Shown here: piece after piece, positions 9,690-19,001 of the stretch
Layout of the letters: every line of letters starts with the position of its first letter
How positions within the stretch are numbered: position 1 is the first letter of the stretch
DNA from: an uncultured Steroidobacter sp.
Lineage (GTDB): Bacteria; Pseudomonadota; Gammaproteobacteria; Steroidobacterales; Steroidobacteraceae
NCBI GenBank assembly: GCA_946478975.1
Contig: CAMLEO010000004.1
Coordinates: 1-64,000 of the forward strand
Direction: 5' to 3'
Length of the DNA: 64,000 bases
Translations under genes and position numbers: made by a program
Notes under the pieces: model-generated
The model's database searches: none
Told to the model about the DNA's origin: nothing
Seen by the model: only the letters and a program-made list of their open reading frames with translations

Positions 9690-10452
9690 GCGCGTCGACC
9701 GTTTTGCCGAGCGGGAACTGCGGGTAGTCGGAGCCCAGCAGCACATGGTCGACGCCGACGTTGCGCACGGTCCAGACGAACTCCGCTTCGATCGGCGAGT
9801 CCGCCACCGCCACGACCGTTCCTGAAATGTCGAAATAGATGTTCTCGGCGAAGAAATGTTCGGCGGTGCGCGCCATCGGCAGGATGTTCCAGAACCGGAA
9901 GTTCATCGTGCCCATGTGAGCGAAAATGAACTTGGTCTTCGGTGCGTTGATCGCGAGATTGAACAGCTTCTCGCTGTCGCCCGGCAGGATGTTGGCGTTG
10001 TCCATCAGCACGATCAAGCCCAGCGCGCCCGCCTGCTTCACCAAGGTCAGCACGCGCGGATCGCTCTGATCGAACTTTTGAGTGTGAGGATGCAGCTTCA
10101 GCACCTTCACGCCGAGCCCCGCAACGCGTGAGACCTCGTCCAGCGCCGCCTGTCCGTCGTAGGGATGGACAGTGGCGATCGGCAGCATCTTCGGATACTT
10201 CTTCGCGAGCGCGAGGTGGGCATCGTTCGCTGCCCGCACCTTCGCAGGATCGCCTTGCAGGGCCATGTTCGGCCCGCCGAACCACATGCCGCCGAAGCCG
10301 AGCAGATTGATCTTCGACGCCGCAACGTCAGCTTCGTACTTGCGTAACGACGCTTCGCCCTCGTGCAGGTGGACATGAGAGTCGAATACCAGCTCTTCCG
10401 CAGAGACTGATTGGGCGAACAACAACAGGATCGCGAGAACTCGTAACGTCAC
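9613..10452 (-). CDS. Exported amidohydrolase-family protein (PF04909-like)
   Basis: TIM-barrel metal hydrolase of about 279 residues. The GTG at 10452 is preferred because GGAG lies eight bases upstream and it yields a signal peptide, TLRVLAILLLFAQSVSAEE. Barrel landmarks are DSHVHLHEG (HxH metal site), HPYDGQAAL, KLHPHTQKF, FAHMGTMNF and the late Asp in LLGSDYPQFPLG. Members of this superfamily include lactonases and decarboxylases; the substrate here is unknown. A periplasmic location beside PQQ dehydrogenases and pectin genes makes a sugar-lactone hydrolase worth considering, but that is inference. The 3' end overlaps the convergent symporter. Confidence 0.75.
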   Translation of the reverse strand: MTLRVLAILLLFAQSVSAEELVFDSHVHLHEGEASLRKYEADVAASKINLLGFGGMWFGGPNMALQGDPAKVRAANDAHLALAKKYPKMLPIATVHPYDGQAALDEVSRVAGLGVKVLKLHPHTQKFDQSDPRVLTLVKQAGALGLIVLMDNANILPGDSEKLFNLAINAPKTKFIFAHMGTMNFRFWNILPMARTAEHFFAENIYFDISGTVVAVADSPIEAEFVWTVRNVGVDHVLLGSDYPQFPLGKTVDALKRLGLTAEETNKILSGNARQLFGL

Positions 10453-10514
10453 GCCGGTCACTCCGTGATTGCGAAGCTCGCAAGTGTAGCCGAGGACGCA
10501 GTCACCCTGGCAGA

Positions 10515-12422
10515 TCAGATGTCGGTCTGGGCGCCGATCTCCAGCAGACGATGACTCGGCACACGAAAGTATTCGTATCCGACGCGTGTATTGCGTGCCA
10601 TCAGGACGAACAGGCGCTTGCGCCATTGCGCCAGTCCTTTTCTGCCGCTCACGATCGGGGTGGTGCGCCCCACGATGTAGTACGTCGTATCAGGAAAGTA
10701 TTCGATGCCCAGCCGCTCCGCGGCTCGCAATGCGCTCACCGTATCTGGCCGCTCCATGAAGCCATAGCGCGCCGTGAGCCGGTAAATCCCTTGAGCCAGG
10801 ATGTCGCAGCTCAACCGGGATTCGTTCGGTACGCGGGGATTCTCCGTGCGTGCAAACGTGAGGATGATGACCCGCTCATGCAGGAATCGATGAAAGCGCA
10901 ATTGTTGCACCAGTGAGGCGGGAATCGCGCTCGCTTCGTTCGTCAAATAGACGGCGGTCCCCTCGGCCCGCTCCGGCGGGGAATCGCTCAGCTGGCGCAG
11001 GAAATCATGGAGTGCGGGCTGCCGTCGACTGACGGTCCAATTGAGTTGCAGCCGACCTTCCCGCCACGTGGACATGATCAGGAACATTGCTGCCGCCAGC
11101 GTGATCGGTATCCAGCCGCCGTGCCAGGCACGCAGGATATTGGAGGAGAAAAACGCCAGGTCCATGAGGCTGATACCGATGAGCATCGGCACCAGCAGCG
11201 TGCGCGGCAGCCTCAATGGCGGCGGAGCGATCAGCACGAGCATGCCGGCGAGTAACATCGTCGCCGAAACGGCGATGCCATAAGCACTCGCCAGCGCATC
11301 GGAAGATTGAAAGCCCAGCACCAGCAGCACCGTGCCGGCAAACAAGACCCAGTTGGCCGCCGGCACATATACCTGGCCGATCGAGCTCTCGGATGACTGC
11401 AGGACGCGCAAGCGTGGCAGGTAGCCGAGGTTCATCGCCTGAGTCGCCACCGAAAACACACCCGAAATCACAGCCTGCGAAGCAATGATCGTCGCCGCCG
11501 TCGCCAGTACGATCAGCGGAACCAGAAACCAAGACGGCGCCATCAGATAAAACGGATTGCGGATCGCTTCGGGATCCTGCAATACCAGCGCCCCTTGCCC
11601 GAGATAGTTCAGCGTGAGCGCCGGGAAAACCACCTGCAGCCAGGTATTGCGTATCGGCACGCGGCCGAAATGACCCACGTCGGCATAGAGCGCTTCGCCG
11701 CCGGTGACGCACAGGAACACCGCCGACAGAATCACAAAGCCCTGCACGCCGTTGGCGATGAAGAAACGAACCGCGTACTCCGGATGCAGAGCCCACAACA
11801 CGTGAGGCGCTTGGGCGATGTGAACCAAGCCGAGGCAGGCCAACGCCAGGAACCAGACGATGATGATGGGGCCGAACAGTGCGCCGACTCTTTCCGTTCC
11901 CGTTCTTTGCACAGTGAACAATGCTGTAAGGATGAGCACGGTGATGGGAAGCACCCAGGCGCTGAACCGTGGAGCCGCAACGCTCAGACCCTCGACCGCG
12001 CTGAGCACGGATATGGCCGGCGTCAGCATGCCATCGCCAAAGAAGAGCGCCGCCCCCAGCATTCCCGCCGCCGAAATCGGCGTCCACAATTTCCAGTTGC
12101 GCGCGTGGGCACCGACCAAAGCGCTGAGTGCAAGCACGCCGCCTTCGCCGCGATTGTCCGCACGCAACATGATCGTCACGTACTTGACGGAGATCACCAG
12201 CACCAGCGACCAGAAGATCAAGGACAGGATTCCGAGCACGTTGGCTTCGTTCAGCGCGACGCCGTGCTCAGAAGTAAAACACTGCTTGAATGCATATAGC
12301 GGGCTCGTTCCGACGTCGCCGTAAACGACGCCGAGCGCACCGAGCATCAGCGCTCGCAGCCGTGGAGTAGAGCTTGCCGGCGTAGCGAGCGAATCGAGTT
12401 CGGCCGTGCGGTCTGAAGACAT
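10515..12422 (-). CDS. kup: Low-affinity potassium transporter Kup
   Basis: K+ uptake protein of 635 residues with 12 predicted membrane segments and a C-terminal cytoplasmic domain. The ATG at 12422 (MSSDRTAEL) is chosen because the upstream extension is not Kup-like. The diagnostic N-terminal LGALGVVYGDVGTSPLYAFK is present, along with ADNRGEGGVLALSAL and GGEALYADVGHFGR. E. coli Kup is 622 residues, so the length fits. The gene is divergent from a KdpD-like/KdpE-like pair, which suggests potassium- or turgor-linked control. The amidohydrolase follows 62 bp downstream on the same strand. Confidence 0.96.
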   Translation of the reverse strand: MSSDRTAELDSLATPASSTPRLRALMLGALGVVYGDVGTSPLYAFKQCFTSEHGVALNEANVLGILSLIFWSLVLVISVKYVTIMLRADNRGEGGVLALSALVGAHARNWKLWTPISAAGMLGAALFFGDGMLTPAISVLSAVEGLSVAAPRFSAWVLPITVLILTALFTVQRTGTERVGALFGPIIIVWFLALACLGLVHIAQAPHVLWALHPEYAVRFFIANGVQGFVILSAVFLCVTGGEALYADVGHFGRVPIRNTWLQVVFPALTLNYLGQGALVLQDPEAIRNPFYLMAPSWFLVPLIVLATAATIIASQAVISGVFSVATQAMNLGYLPRLRVLQSSESSIGQVYVPAANWVLFAGTVLLVLGFQSSDALASAYGIAVSATMLLAGMLVLIAPPPLRLPRTLLVPMLIGISLMDLAFFSSNILRAWHGGWIPITLAAAMFLIMSTWREGRLQLNWTVSRRQPALHDFLRQLSDSPPERAEGTAVYLTNEASAIPASLVQQLRFHRFLHERVIILTFARTENPRVPNESRLSCDILAQGIYRLTARYGFMERPDTVSALRAAERLGIEYFPDTTYYIVGRTTPIVSGRKGLAQWRKRLFVLMARNTRVGYEYFRVPSHRLLEIGAQTDI

Positions 12423-12537
12423 TCTATCGATCGTATTGATGCAAGACCGCCTGAAGAGTATGCCGACCGCGCATAAAGATTCCGCAAATATTTGGTCCAC
12501 CGATGCCTCGGCGGCCAAACGGCCTTAAGCTACTGGC

Positions 12538-13632
12538 ATGGCGATCAAAGATGCGAAACTCGCCGCCCACCGCCCAGGCTGGACCCGCTATGCAACTGCG
12601 CTCGTCATTGTCGCAGCCTGCACGGCCGTGAACTGGATTCTGGCGCGCTGGCTGGCGGTTACCGATCTGGCGATGATGTATCTGCTCGGCGTTGTTGTTG
12701 CGGCAACGTATCTGCCGGTGAGCGCTTCGATTGCCAGCGCCGTCCTGGCCTTCGTGTGTTTCGATTTCTTTTTCGTGCCGCCGCGATTCACGCTGCACTT
12801 TGCCGACAATCAACATCTGCTCACCGGCTTGATCTTGCTGACTGTAGGTCTCATCACCAGCGCGCTGGCCGGCGAGATGCGGCGCCAGACTCGCGCCGCG
12901 ACGCAGGCTGCGATCACTGCGCGCGAAGAACAACTTCGCAGCTCATTGTTGACGTCGATATCACATGATCTGCGTACGCCGCTGGCGGTGATCGCCGGCA
13001 GCGCAAGCACCTTGCGTGAGAATCGCGCTCGATTGAGCGCCGATCAGCAGGACGAATTGCTCCAGACGATATTCGATAGAGCGCGTGGCATGAGCGTGGA
13101 AGTGAGCGATGTGCTGGAGATGACTCAGCTGAGCATGGGAACTGTGAGGTTGAACCTCCAGTGGTATCCGCTCGAGGAGCTCATCGGCGCCGCCATCGAG
13201 CGCTGCAAAGAGAAGCTGGCGCTCCACGTCGTTTCCATCGACGCGCCATCCGATATGCCGCTGGTGCGAGTGGACGCGGTGCTGTTCGAAAAATTGCTGG
13301 TCAATCTGCTCGAAAACGCGGCTAGACATACGCCGCGAGCCTCGCACGTGCGCCTCGTGGTCGCACGATCGCCGAGTGCGCTTCAACTGCGCATCGAGGA
13401 CGACGGCCCTGGCCTGCCTGAACCAACGGCGGAGCGACTGTTCGAGAAGTTCGAGCATGGCGTCCCGGAAGGCGCAACTGCCGGCTCCGGCCTCGGTCTG
13501 ACGATCTGTCGCACCATCGCGCAACTGCATGGGATTGGCATCGCCGGTGAGAATCGCGCAGAAGGCGGTGCATGTTTCGTCATCACGATGCCTCACATTC
13601 AGGAGCCTGGATCCTGCCCGGAGAGCGAATGA
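12538..13632 (+). CDS. Short KdpD-like sensor histidine kinase
   Basis: Inner-membrane kinase of 364 residues. It begins with a DUF4118-type four-helix membrane domain (about residues 15-110, including FFFVPPRFTLHFADN), then a HisKA dimerisation helix with SISHDLRTPLAV (phospho-His near 143), and a HATPase domain with NLLENAARHTP, DDGPGLP and GSGLGLTICRTI. This matches the C-terminal half of KdpD; the ~400-residue N-terminal KdpD sensor and Usp-like region is absent. It is translationally coupled to the response regulator by an ATGA overlap. No kdpFABC genes lie in the window, and the nearest potassium gene is kup, divergent and 115 bp away. Confidence 0.9.
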   Translation: MAIKDAKLAAHRPGWTRYATALVIVAACTAVNWILARWLAVTDLAMMYLLGVVVAATYLPVSASIASAVLAFVCFDFFFVPPRFTLHFADNQHLLTGLILLTVGLITSALAGEMRRQTRAATQAAITAREEQLRSSLLTSISHDLRTPLAVIAGSASTLRENRARLSADQQDELLQTIFDRARGMSVEVSDVLEMTQLSMGTVRLNLQWYPLEELIGAAIERCKEKLALHVVSIDAPSDMPLVRVDAVLFEKLLVNLLENAARHTPRASHVRLVVARSPSALQLRIEDDGPGLPEPTAERLFEKFEHGVPEGATAGSGLGLTICRTIAQLHGIGIAGENRAEGGACFVITMPHIQEPGSCPESE

Positions 13633-14327
13633 GCGGCGAAGGTCCCCTGGTGCTGGTGGTCGACGACGAGCCGCAAATGCGTCGCTTGTTACGCATGACG
13701 CTCGAAAGCAACGGCATGCGCTGCACGGAGGCCACGACCGTTCGAGAAGCGATCGGTCGCGTGCGCAGCAGCCCGCCTGACGTCCTGTTCGTAGACCTCG
13801 GGCTTCCGGATAGAAATGGAGTCGAGTTGATCCGGGAAGCCAGACTCAGCTCCACCGCGCCGATCATCGTGCTTTCAGCGCGCTCCCAGGAGGCCGACAA
13901 GATTGCGGCACTCGATGCGGGAGCCGATGATTATGTGACCAAGCCATTCAGCGCTGGAGAACTGCTGGCACGGCTTCGCGTGGCCCTGAGGCACGCAGCG
14001 ATGCGCACGTCTTCGAACTCGTCGCAATCGTTTGCCGTGCGCGACCTGCATGTGGATCTGCTGCATCGTCGCGTCACAATGTGCGGCACCCAAGTGCATT
14101 TGACGCCGATCGAGTATCGCTTGCTGCAACGATTGGTCAGCAAGGCAGGTCAAGTCGTTACTCACGCCGACTTGATGACCGCCGGCTGGGGGCCGACCCG
14201 ATCGGATCAACAACACTATCTGCGCATCTACATGGCGGGCTTACGCAGGAAGCTGGAACAGGACGCCGCGAGACCCACCTACCTGCTCACCGAGACCGGT
14301 GTGGGTTATCGACTGGTCGATGAATGA
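13629..14327 (+). CDS. KdpE-like OmpR-family response regulator
   Basis: DNA-binding regulator of 232 residues, partner of the preceding kinase. The receiver domain has the acidic pair in VLVVDDEP (residues 12-13), the phospho-acceptor Asp near 56 in VLFVDLGLPD, and the conserved Lys in YVTKPFSAGELL. A winged-helix domain follows (LTPIEYRLLQRLVSKAGQVVTH and YLRIYMAGLRRKLE), ending in TETGVGYRLVDE as in KdpE. The ATG at 13629 overlaps the kinase stop. Likely targets are kup or a distant kdp operon. Confidence 0.92.
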   Translation: MSGEGPLVLVVDDEPQMRRLLRMTLESNGMRCTEATTVREAIGRVRSSPPDVLFVDLGLPDRNGVELIREARLSSTAPIIVLSARSQEADKIAALDAGADDYVTKPFSAGELLARLRVALRHAAMRTSSNSSQSFAVRDLHVDLLHRRVTMCGTQVHLTPIEYRLLQRLVSKAGQVVTHADLMTAGWGPTRSDQQHYLRIYMAGLRRKLEQDAARPTYLLTETGVGYRLVDE

Positions 14328-14344
14328 GCGCCTGAAGCGGCGTA

Positions 14345-14418
14345 TGGAGGCTCGGGCCGGAATCGAACCGGCGTAGACGGCTTTGCAGGCCGCTGCATAA
14401 CCACTTTGCTACCGAGCC
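14345..14418 (-). tRNA. tRNA-Cys (GCA)
   Basis: On the minus strand the sequence folds as a 74-nt cloverleaf with acceptor GGCTCGG pairing CCGAGCC, anticodon loop CTGCAAA (anticodon GCA), T-arm around GGTTCGATTCC, discriminator U and an encoded CCA. In E. coli tRNA-Cys follows tRNA-Gly in the uvrC-pgsA-glyW-cysT cluster; here it is about 7 kb from tRNA-Gly on the same strand. Confidence 0.97.
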
Positions 14419-14492
14419 AAAAGGGGTCGATCGGGGTTTACGGCCCGCGCATCGAGCGGCGAATTGTGGACTACTTGCGCCCGCCTGACAAC

Positions 14493-15299
14493 TCATGCCG
14501 GATGCGTCCGGACCATCATGCCGGCGATCTCCTTCAGCAGCTTGGTCGCCACCAGCGCGGTCATGTTGGAAAGATCACAACGCGGGTTGTACTCGACGAT
14601 GTCGGCGCCGACGATGGGCTGCTCGATGCTCTGGATCCAATCGATCACCTGCCGGGTCGACAAGCCACCGGGCTCTCGATGCGACACGCCGGGCGCGAAC
14701 GCGGGATCGAGGCCGTCGATGTCCATGGAAATATAAACCGGCGTCGCGATGTCGAGCCGGCGCAGGTCGCGGCACTGCGCAGCCTCGATGACTTCGACGC
14801 CGAAGCGCTTGGCTTGCGCACGATGCTCGTCGTTGTTGGTGCGAATGCCGACTTGAATCAGCCGGTCGGTGAGCCCCTCTTCCATGATTCGAGCGAACGG
14901 TGAGGCGTGCGAGCGCGGGTTGCCTTGATACGCGTCGTAGATGTCGCAGTGAGCATCGATGTGCAGGATCGTGAGCTTGGGATGTCGAGGGCGCACGCCA
15001 CGCAGGATCGGATAGGTGATCGCATGATCGCCGCCCAAACAAATCAGCGGTTGTCCGGCGCTCATCACACGCGCCACTTCACGCTCGATGAGCATCCAGG
15101 GATCGACAGTGCCATCGAATATCAGGTCGCCGTGATCGACCAGGCGACCCGCTGCGCCGAGATCGACGCCGGTCTCGGTCCACATGCTGTATGCGTCCGA
15201 GATCAATTCACGGCGAATCAGCGGCGGCGCTTCGGCCGGACCGCGGATGTATGAAGAATTCTCGTCGTGAGGAACACCCAGCAAAGCTATTTGGACCAT
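14493..15299 (-). CDS. Agmatinase/ureohydrolase family protein
   Basis: Binuclear manganese enzyme family that hydrolyses guanidino compounds to urea and an amine. The product has 268 residues, with the ATG at 15299 supported by a GGGAGG seven bases upstream. Metal-binding motifs are all present: CLGGDHAITYP, ILHIDAHCDIYD and ISMDIDGLDPAFAPG. It is shorter than E. coli SpeB (306). Agmatinase (putrescine synthesis) is the first guess, but guanidinobutyrase or arginase activity cannot be excluded. No arginine decarboxylase is nearby. Confidence 0.85.
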   Translation of the reverse strand: MVQIALLGVPHDENSSYIRGPAEAPPLIRRELISDAYSMWTETGVDLGAAGRLVDHGDLIFDGTVDPWMLIEREVARVMSAGQPLICLGGDHAITYPILRGVRPRHPKLTILHIDAHCDIYDAYQGNPRSHASPFARIMEEGLTDRLIQVGIRTNNDEHRAQAKRFGVEVIEAAQCRDLRRLDIATPVYISMDIDGLDPAFAPGVSHREPGGLSTRQVIDWIQSIEQPIVGADIVEYNPRCDLSNMTALVATKLLKEIAGMMVRTHPA

Positions 15300-15335
15300 C
15301 GTCGGCCTCCCGCCGTCATCGGCAAGCATGGTGGG

Positions 15336-16181
15336 TCATTGCGACTGCGGCTGCAACGTCCGCTTGATGAACTCGGGAAGCAGGATCAGCCCGCCCTGCT
15401 CGACCCTGTTGTGATCGAGCCCCGACATTTCGTGATACTCGATCGCGTTGTCGCCGAGACTGCGCAGCGTCGCTTCCATCAGCTGATTCTCCTCGGCGCG
15501 CGCCGCCATATCGAGCTTGCGATCGCCAGTGATCAGGCAGATCGGCGGCAGATCTTTGGTCACGTGATCGAACGGCGCGTACTCGTCGATGACCGGGTGC
15601 AGGCGTTCGCCCTTATCGCCGCGCAATTTTCGGATCGTCGCATGTGTGGTCATCTGGCCGCTGATCGCCAGCACGCCGGCCAGCTGCCGATTCGACAGCC
15701 CTTGGGCTGCGAGCCACTTTGGATCCATGGCAAGCATCGTGACCAGATAGGCGCCGGCGGAATGCCCCGCAATGAACACTTTCTTGGGATCGCCGCCGTA
15801 ACGTTCGACGTTTTTCAGCGTCCACGCGACCGCCGCTGCGCTGTCTTCGATGAATGCTGGCGTTTGAGCTTTCGGCGCGAGCCGATAATTCACGGCAACG
15901 ACTGCGATGCCTCGCTCTTTGAGCAATTCCGGAACGTAACGCTGACCCTCGGTGAGACCGCCGCCGTGAAACCACACCACGGTCGCGAACCCTTTGCTGC
16001 CCTTTGGATAATAAACATCGAGCTTGCAGCGCTCTTTCTGATACTCGTCGTGAGCATCGGCGTAGTAGCTGATGTTGTTCTCGGTCGCGTATTCGAGCTT
16101 CGCGGCCGCCGGTTCGGCGTGTATCGCGAAGCTGCTCACGAGGCTCATCACCATTACGATGAAGCCGAGTCGAAAACTCAT
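15336..16181 (-). CDS. Secreted alpha/beta-hydrolase esterase (BD-FAE/lipase-like)
   Basis: Exported serine hydrolase of 281 residues with an N-terminal signal peptide (LGFIVMVMSLVSSFAIHAEP). The oxyanion motif WFHGGG is at 71-75, the nucleophile Ser 141 is in FIAGHSAGAYL, and the late ITGDRKLDM and SGLDHNR supply candidate Asp and His. This architecture is common in carbohydrate esterases and hormone-sensitive-lipase-like enzymes. It is divergent from the GH2 glycosidase, so deacylation of plant polysaccharide is plausible. The substrate is not determined. Confidence 0.82.
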   Translation of the reverse strand: MSFRLGFIVMVMSLVSSFAIHAEPAAAKLEYATENNISYYADAHDEYQKERCKLDVYYPKGSKGFATVVWFHGGGLTEGQRYVPELLKERGIAVVAVNYRLAPKAQTPAFIEDSAAAVAWTLKNVERYGGDPKKVFIAGHSAGAYLVTMLAMDPKWLAAQGLSNRQLAGVLAISGQMTTHATIRKLRGDKGERLHPVIDEYAPFDHVTKDLPPICLITGDRKLDMAARAEENQLMEATLRSLGDNAIEYHEMSGLDHNRVEQGGLILLPEFIKRTLQPQSQ

Positions 16182-16295
16182 GCGCTGCTCCTGCTTGCTG
16201 GCGTTTTTCCCCGCGCGAGTATGCCATCGCCGCGATTTAGACGTTGGCGCATTTGTCTGAGATAATGCCTGGGCTTGGTTTCCAGGGATTCGTCA

Positions 16296-19001
16296 ATGCG
16301 AAATGTCTTCCGTCGGCTGCGCAGCCTGCGTGAGTGGATGGTTTTTGCCCTATTGATCGCGGCGCCTGCCGCGCTGGACGCGCAAACGACTGCGCCGGGC
16401 GAGCGAATATTGATCAATGAAGGCTGGCGCTTTCAGATGGGCGACCCGCCGGATGCCAAGGCGCCGCTGTTCTACGACGTGCGGCCGGAAGTCATCATCA
16501 CGGAAGACGGCAAGCCTGCGGACGCCCCTCCCGATGAGGCTGCGAAACTGGCAGCGTCGAAGCTGCGAGTGCTGAAGCCGTGGATTCTTCCTTCCGGCAA
16601 CGCCTTCATCAAAGATCCCTCGCGGCGATACAAACGTCCGGACGGCGATCCGGGCAGCGATGTTTCCTACCTGCAAGCTCGCTTCGACGACAGCAGCTGG
16701 CGCCCCGTGACCTTGCCGCACGATTGGGCGATTACCGGTCCGTTCATCGCGGACGGTCCTTACGGCGGCATGGGCCGGCTGCCGAGCTGGGGCATCGGTT
16801 GGTATCGCAAGCAGCTGCAGATTCCCGCCAGCGACCGCGGCCGCTCGATCTTTTTAGATATCGACGGTGCGATGGCATACGCAGCGGTGTGGCTCAACGG
16901 CAAGCTGGTCGGCGGCTGGCCGTACGGCTACAACTCGTTCCGTCTCGATCTCACACCGTATGTGATTCCCGGCGGCGTCAATCAACTTGCCATTCGGCTC
17001 GACAATCCGCCGCATTCGGCGCGCTGGTATCCCGGCGGTGGCTTGTATCGCAACGTGTGGCTCACCAAGACCAACAGAATTCACGTCAGCCACTGGGGCA
17101 CGCAAGCAACGACGCCCCAAGTCTCCAAAGCGTCGGCGACCGTCGAGCTCGCAGTATCGATCGACAACGACTCCCAAGCGGCATCGTCAGTGGATGTCAC
17201 AACCGACATTTACGCGCTCGATGCGATGGGCAAACGGATTGGCAAAGTCGTCGCGAAGATCAAGCCGGCCAGCGTGCAAGTGGCCGCAGGCAGCAGCGCA
17301 CGAGTGCAAGGCTCGACGACGATCACCAATCCACGTTTGTGGGGACCGCGGCCGACGCAAACGCCGAATCGCTACGTCGCCGTGACGACCGTGTCGAGCA
17401 AAGGCAAAGCCGTCGATCGTTACGAAACGCGCTTTGGCATTCGCTCCATCCGTCTCGATCCCAACTCTGGCGTGTACGTCAACGACGAGCACATTCCCAT
17501 CTACGGCACCAACAACCATCACGATCTCGGCGCTCTCGGCGCGGCGTTCAACGTGCGAGCCGCCGAACGTCAGCTAGAAATGCTGCAGGAGATGGGCTCG
17601 AACGCGCTGCGCATGAGTCACAACCCGCCGGCGCCGGAGCTGCTGGAACTCGCGGACCGCATGGGCTTCCTGGTGATGGACGAAGTGTTCGATGTGTGGG
17701 AGCGCAAGAAGACGCCGCTGGACTTTCATTTGATCTTCCCCGACTGGCACGAGCAGGATCTGCGCGCGATGCTGCGGCGGGATCGCAATCATCCTTCCAT
17801 CATCATGTGGAGCGTCGGCAACGAGGTCGGCGAGCAATACACCGGCGAAGAAGGCGCGAACATCGCTCGCAAGCTGGTCAACATCGTGCGCGAGGAAGAT
17901 ACAACCCGCCTTGCAACGACCGCGATGAATTGGGCCAAGGCCGACATGCCCTTGCCAGCCGCCGTCGATGTGATCAGCCTCAATTACCAAGGCTCGGGCA
18001 TTCGCAGCTTGCCGGGTCAATTCCCCGCGTTCCGCGCTCGCTTTCCAGGCAAAGTGATTCTCCACAGCGAAAGCGCGTCGGCGCTCAGCAGCCGCGGCGA
18101 ATATCAGTTCCCGGTTCCCGGCACCACCAGCGGGCCGGTGCGCCCCGGATCGGGCGGCGATCCGAAGACGCGACAGGTCAGCGCCTATGAATTGTTCGCC
18201 GCCGATTTCGGCTCGTCCGCGGACCGCTCGTTCGCATCGCTGGATCAGAACCCGTACACCGCCGGCGAATTCATCTGGACCGGTTGGGATTATCTGGGCG
18301 AGCCGACGCCCTACTACACCTCGCGCAGCTCCTACTCCGGCATCATCGATCTCGCGGGCTTCAAGAAGGATCGGTTTTATATCTATCAGGCGCGCTGGCG
18401 CCCGGACCTGCCGATGGCGCACCTGCTGCCGCATTGGACCTGGCCGGGCCGCGAGGGCGAAGTCACGCCGATACATTTGTTCACCTCCGGCGATGAGGCC
18501 GAGGTGTTCGTCAACGGCAAGTCACAAGGCCGCAAAAAGAAAGGTCCGTACGAATATCGCTTCCGTTGGGATTACGTGACGTACGAGCCCGGTGAAGTGC
18601 GCGCGGTGACATACAAGGACGGCAAGGAATGGGCAACGGCGGTGATGCGAACCGCAAATGCGCCGGCCAGGCTGGAGCTCACACCGGATCGAGCGAACAT
18701 TCGCGGCGACGGCCTGGATCTGTCGTTCGTCACATTGCGCGTTCTCGATGACAAGGGTGTGCCCGCACCGACAGCGAAGAATCCGATCCGCTTCAGCGTC
18801 GACGGCCCTGGCGAAATCGTCGCCACGGACAATGGCGACCCGACCAGCCTGGTGTCGTTTCAATCGCCCGAGCGCGAGGCGTTCAACGGATTGTGCCTGG
18901 TGATCGTGCGGGGCAAGCCCGGCACTTCAGGAAAGATCACGCTGCGTGCCGAGTCGCCGACGCTGGCAACGGCCAGCGTGGGTCTGAACAGCACGCCCTG
19001 A
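16296..19001 (+). CDS. Glycoside hydrolase family 2 beta-galactosidase-like enzyme
   Basis: Secreted enzyme of about 901 residues. The ATG at 16296 (AGGG eight bases upstream) opens a signal peptide ending near AALDAQTT. Domain order: GH2 sugar-binding jelly roll with LPHDWAITGPF and YPGGGLYRNVWL; immunoglobulin-like domain; TIM barrel with the acid/base Glu 510 in MWSVGNEVGE and the likely nucleophile Glu 592 in ILHSESASA; GEFIWTGWDYLGEPTPYY; a DUF4982-type domain (HLFTSGDEAEVFVNGKSQG); and a C-terminal GH2 beta-sandwich. Exo-acting beta-galactosidase on pectic or hemicellulosic side chains is the best guess. Its last 142 bp are antisense to the S41 gene's reading frame. Confidence 0.9.
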   Translation: MRNVFRRLRSLREWMVFALLIAAPAALDAQTTAPGERILINEGWRFQMGDPPDAKAPLFYDVRPEVIITEDGKPADAPPDEAAKLAASKLRVLKPWILPSGNAFIKDPSRRYKRPDGDPGSDVSYLQARFDDSSWRPVTLPHDWAITGPFIADGPYGGMGRLPSWGIGWYRKQLQIPASDRGRSIFLDIDGAMAYAAVWLNGKLVGGWPYGYNSFRLDLTPYVIPGGVNQLAIRLDNPPHSARWYPGGGLYRNVWLTKTNRIHVSHWGTQATTPQVSKASATVELAVSIDNDSQAASSVDVTTDIYALDAMGKRIGKVVAKIKPASVQVAAGSSARVQGSTTITNPRLWGPRPTQTPNRYVAVTTVSSKGKAVDRYETRFGIRSIRLDPNSGVYVNDEHIPIYGTNNHHDLGALGAAFNVRAAERQLEMLQEMGSNALRMSHNPPAPELLELADRMGFLVMDEVFDVWERKKTPLDFHLIFPDWHEQDLRAMLRRDRNHPSIIMWSVGNEVGEQYTGEEGANIARKLVNIVREEDTTRLATTAMNWAKADMPLPAAVDVISLNYQGSGIRSLPGQFPAFRARFPGKVILHSESASALSSRGEYQFPVPGTTSGPVRPGSGGDPKTRQVSAYELFAADFGSSADRSFASLDQNPYTAGEFIWTGWDYLGEPTPYYTSRSSYSGIIDLAGFKKDRFYIYQARWRPDLPMAHLLPHWTWPGREGEVTPIHLFTSGDEAEVFVNGKSQGRKKKGPYEYRFRWDYVTYEPGEVRAVTYKDGKEWATAVMRTANAPARLELTPDRANIRGDGLDLSFVTLRVLDDKGVPAPTAKNPIRFSVDGPGEIVATDNGDPTSLVSFQSPEREAFNGLCLVIVRGKPGTSGKITLRAESPTLATASVGLNSTP

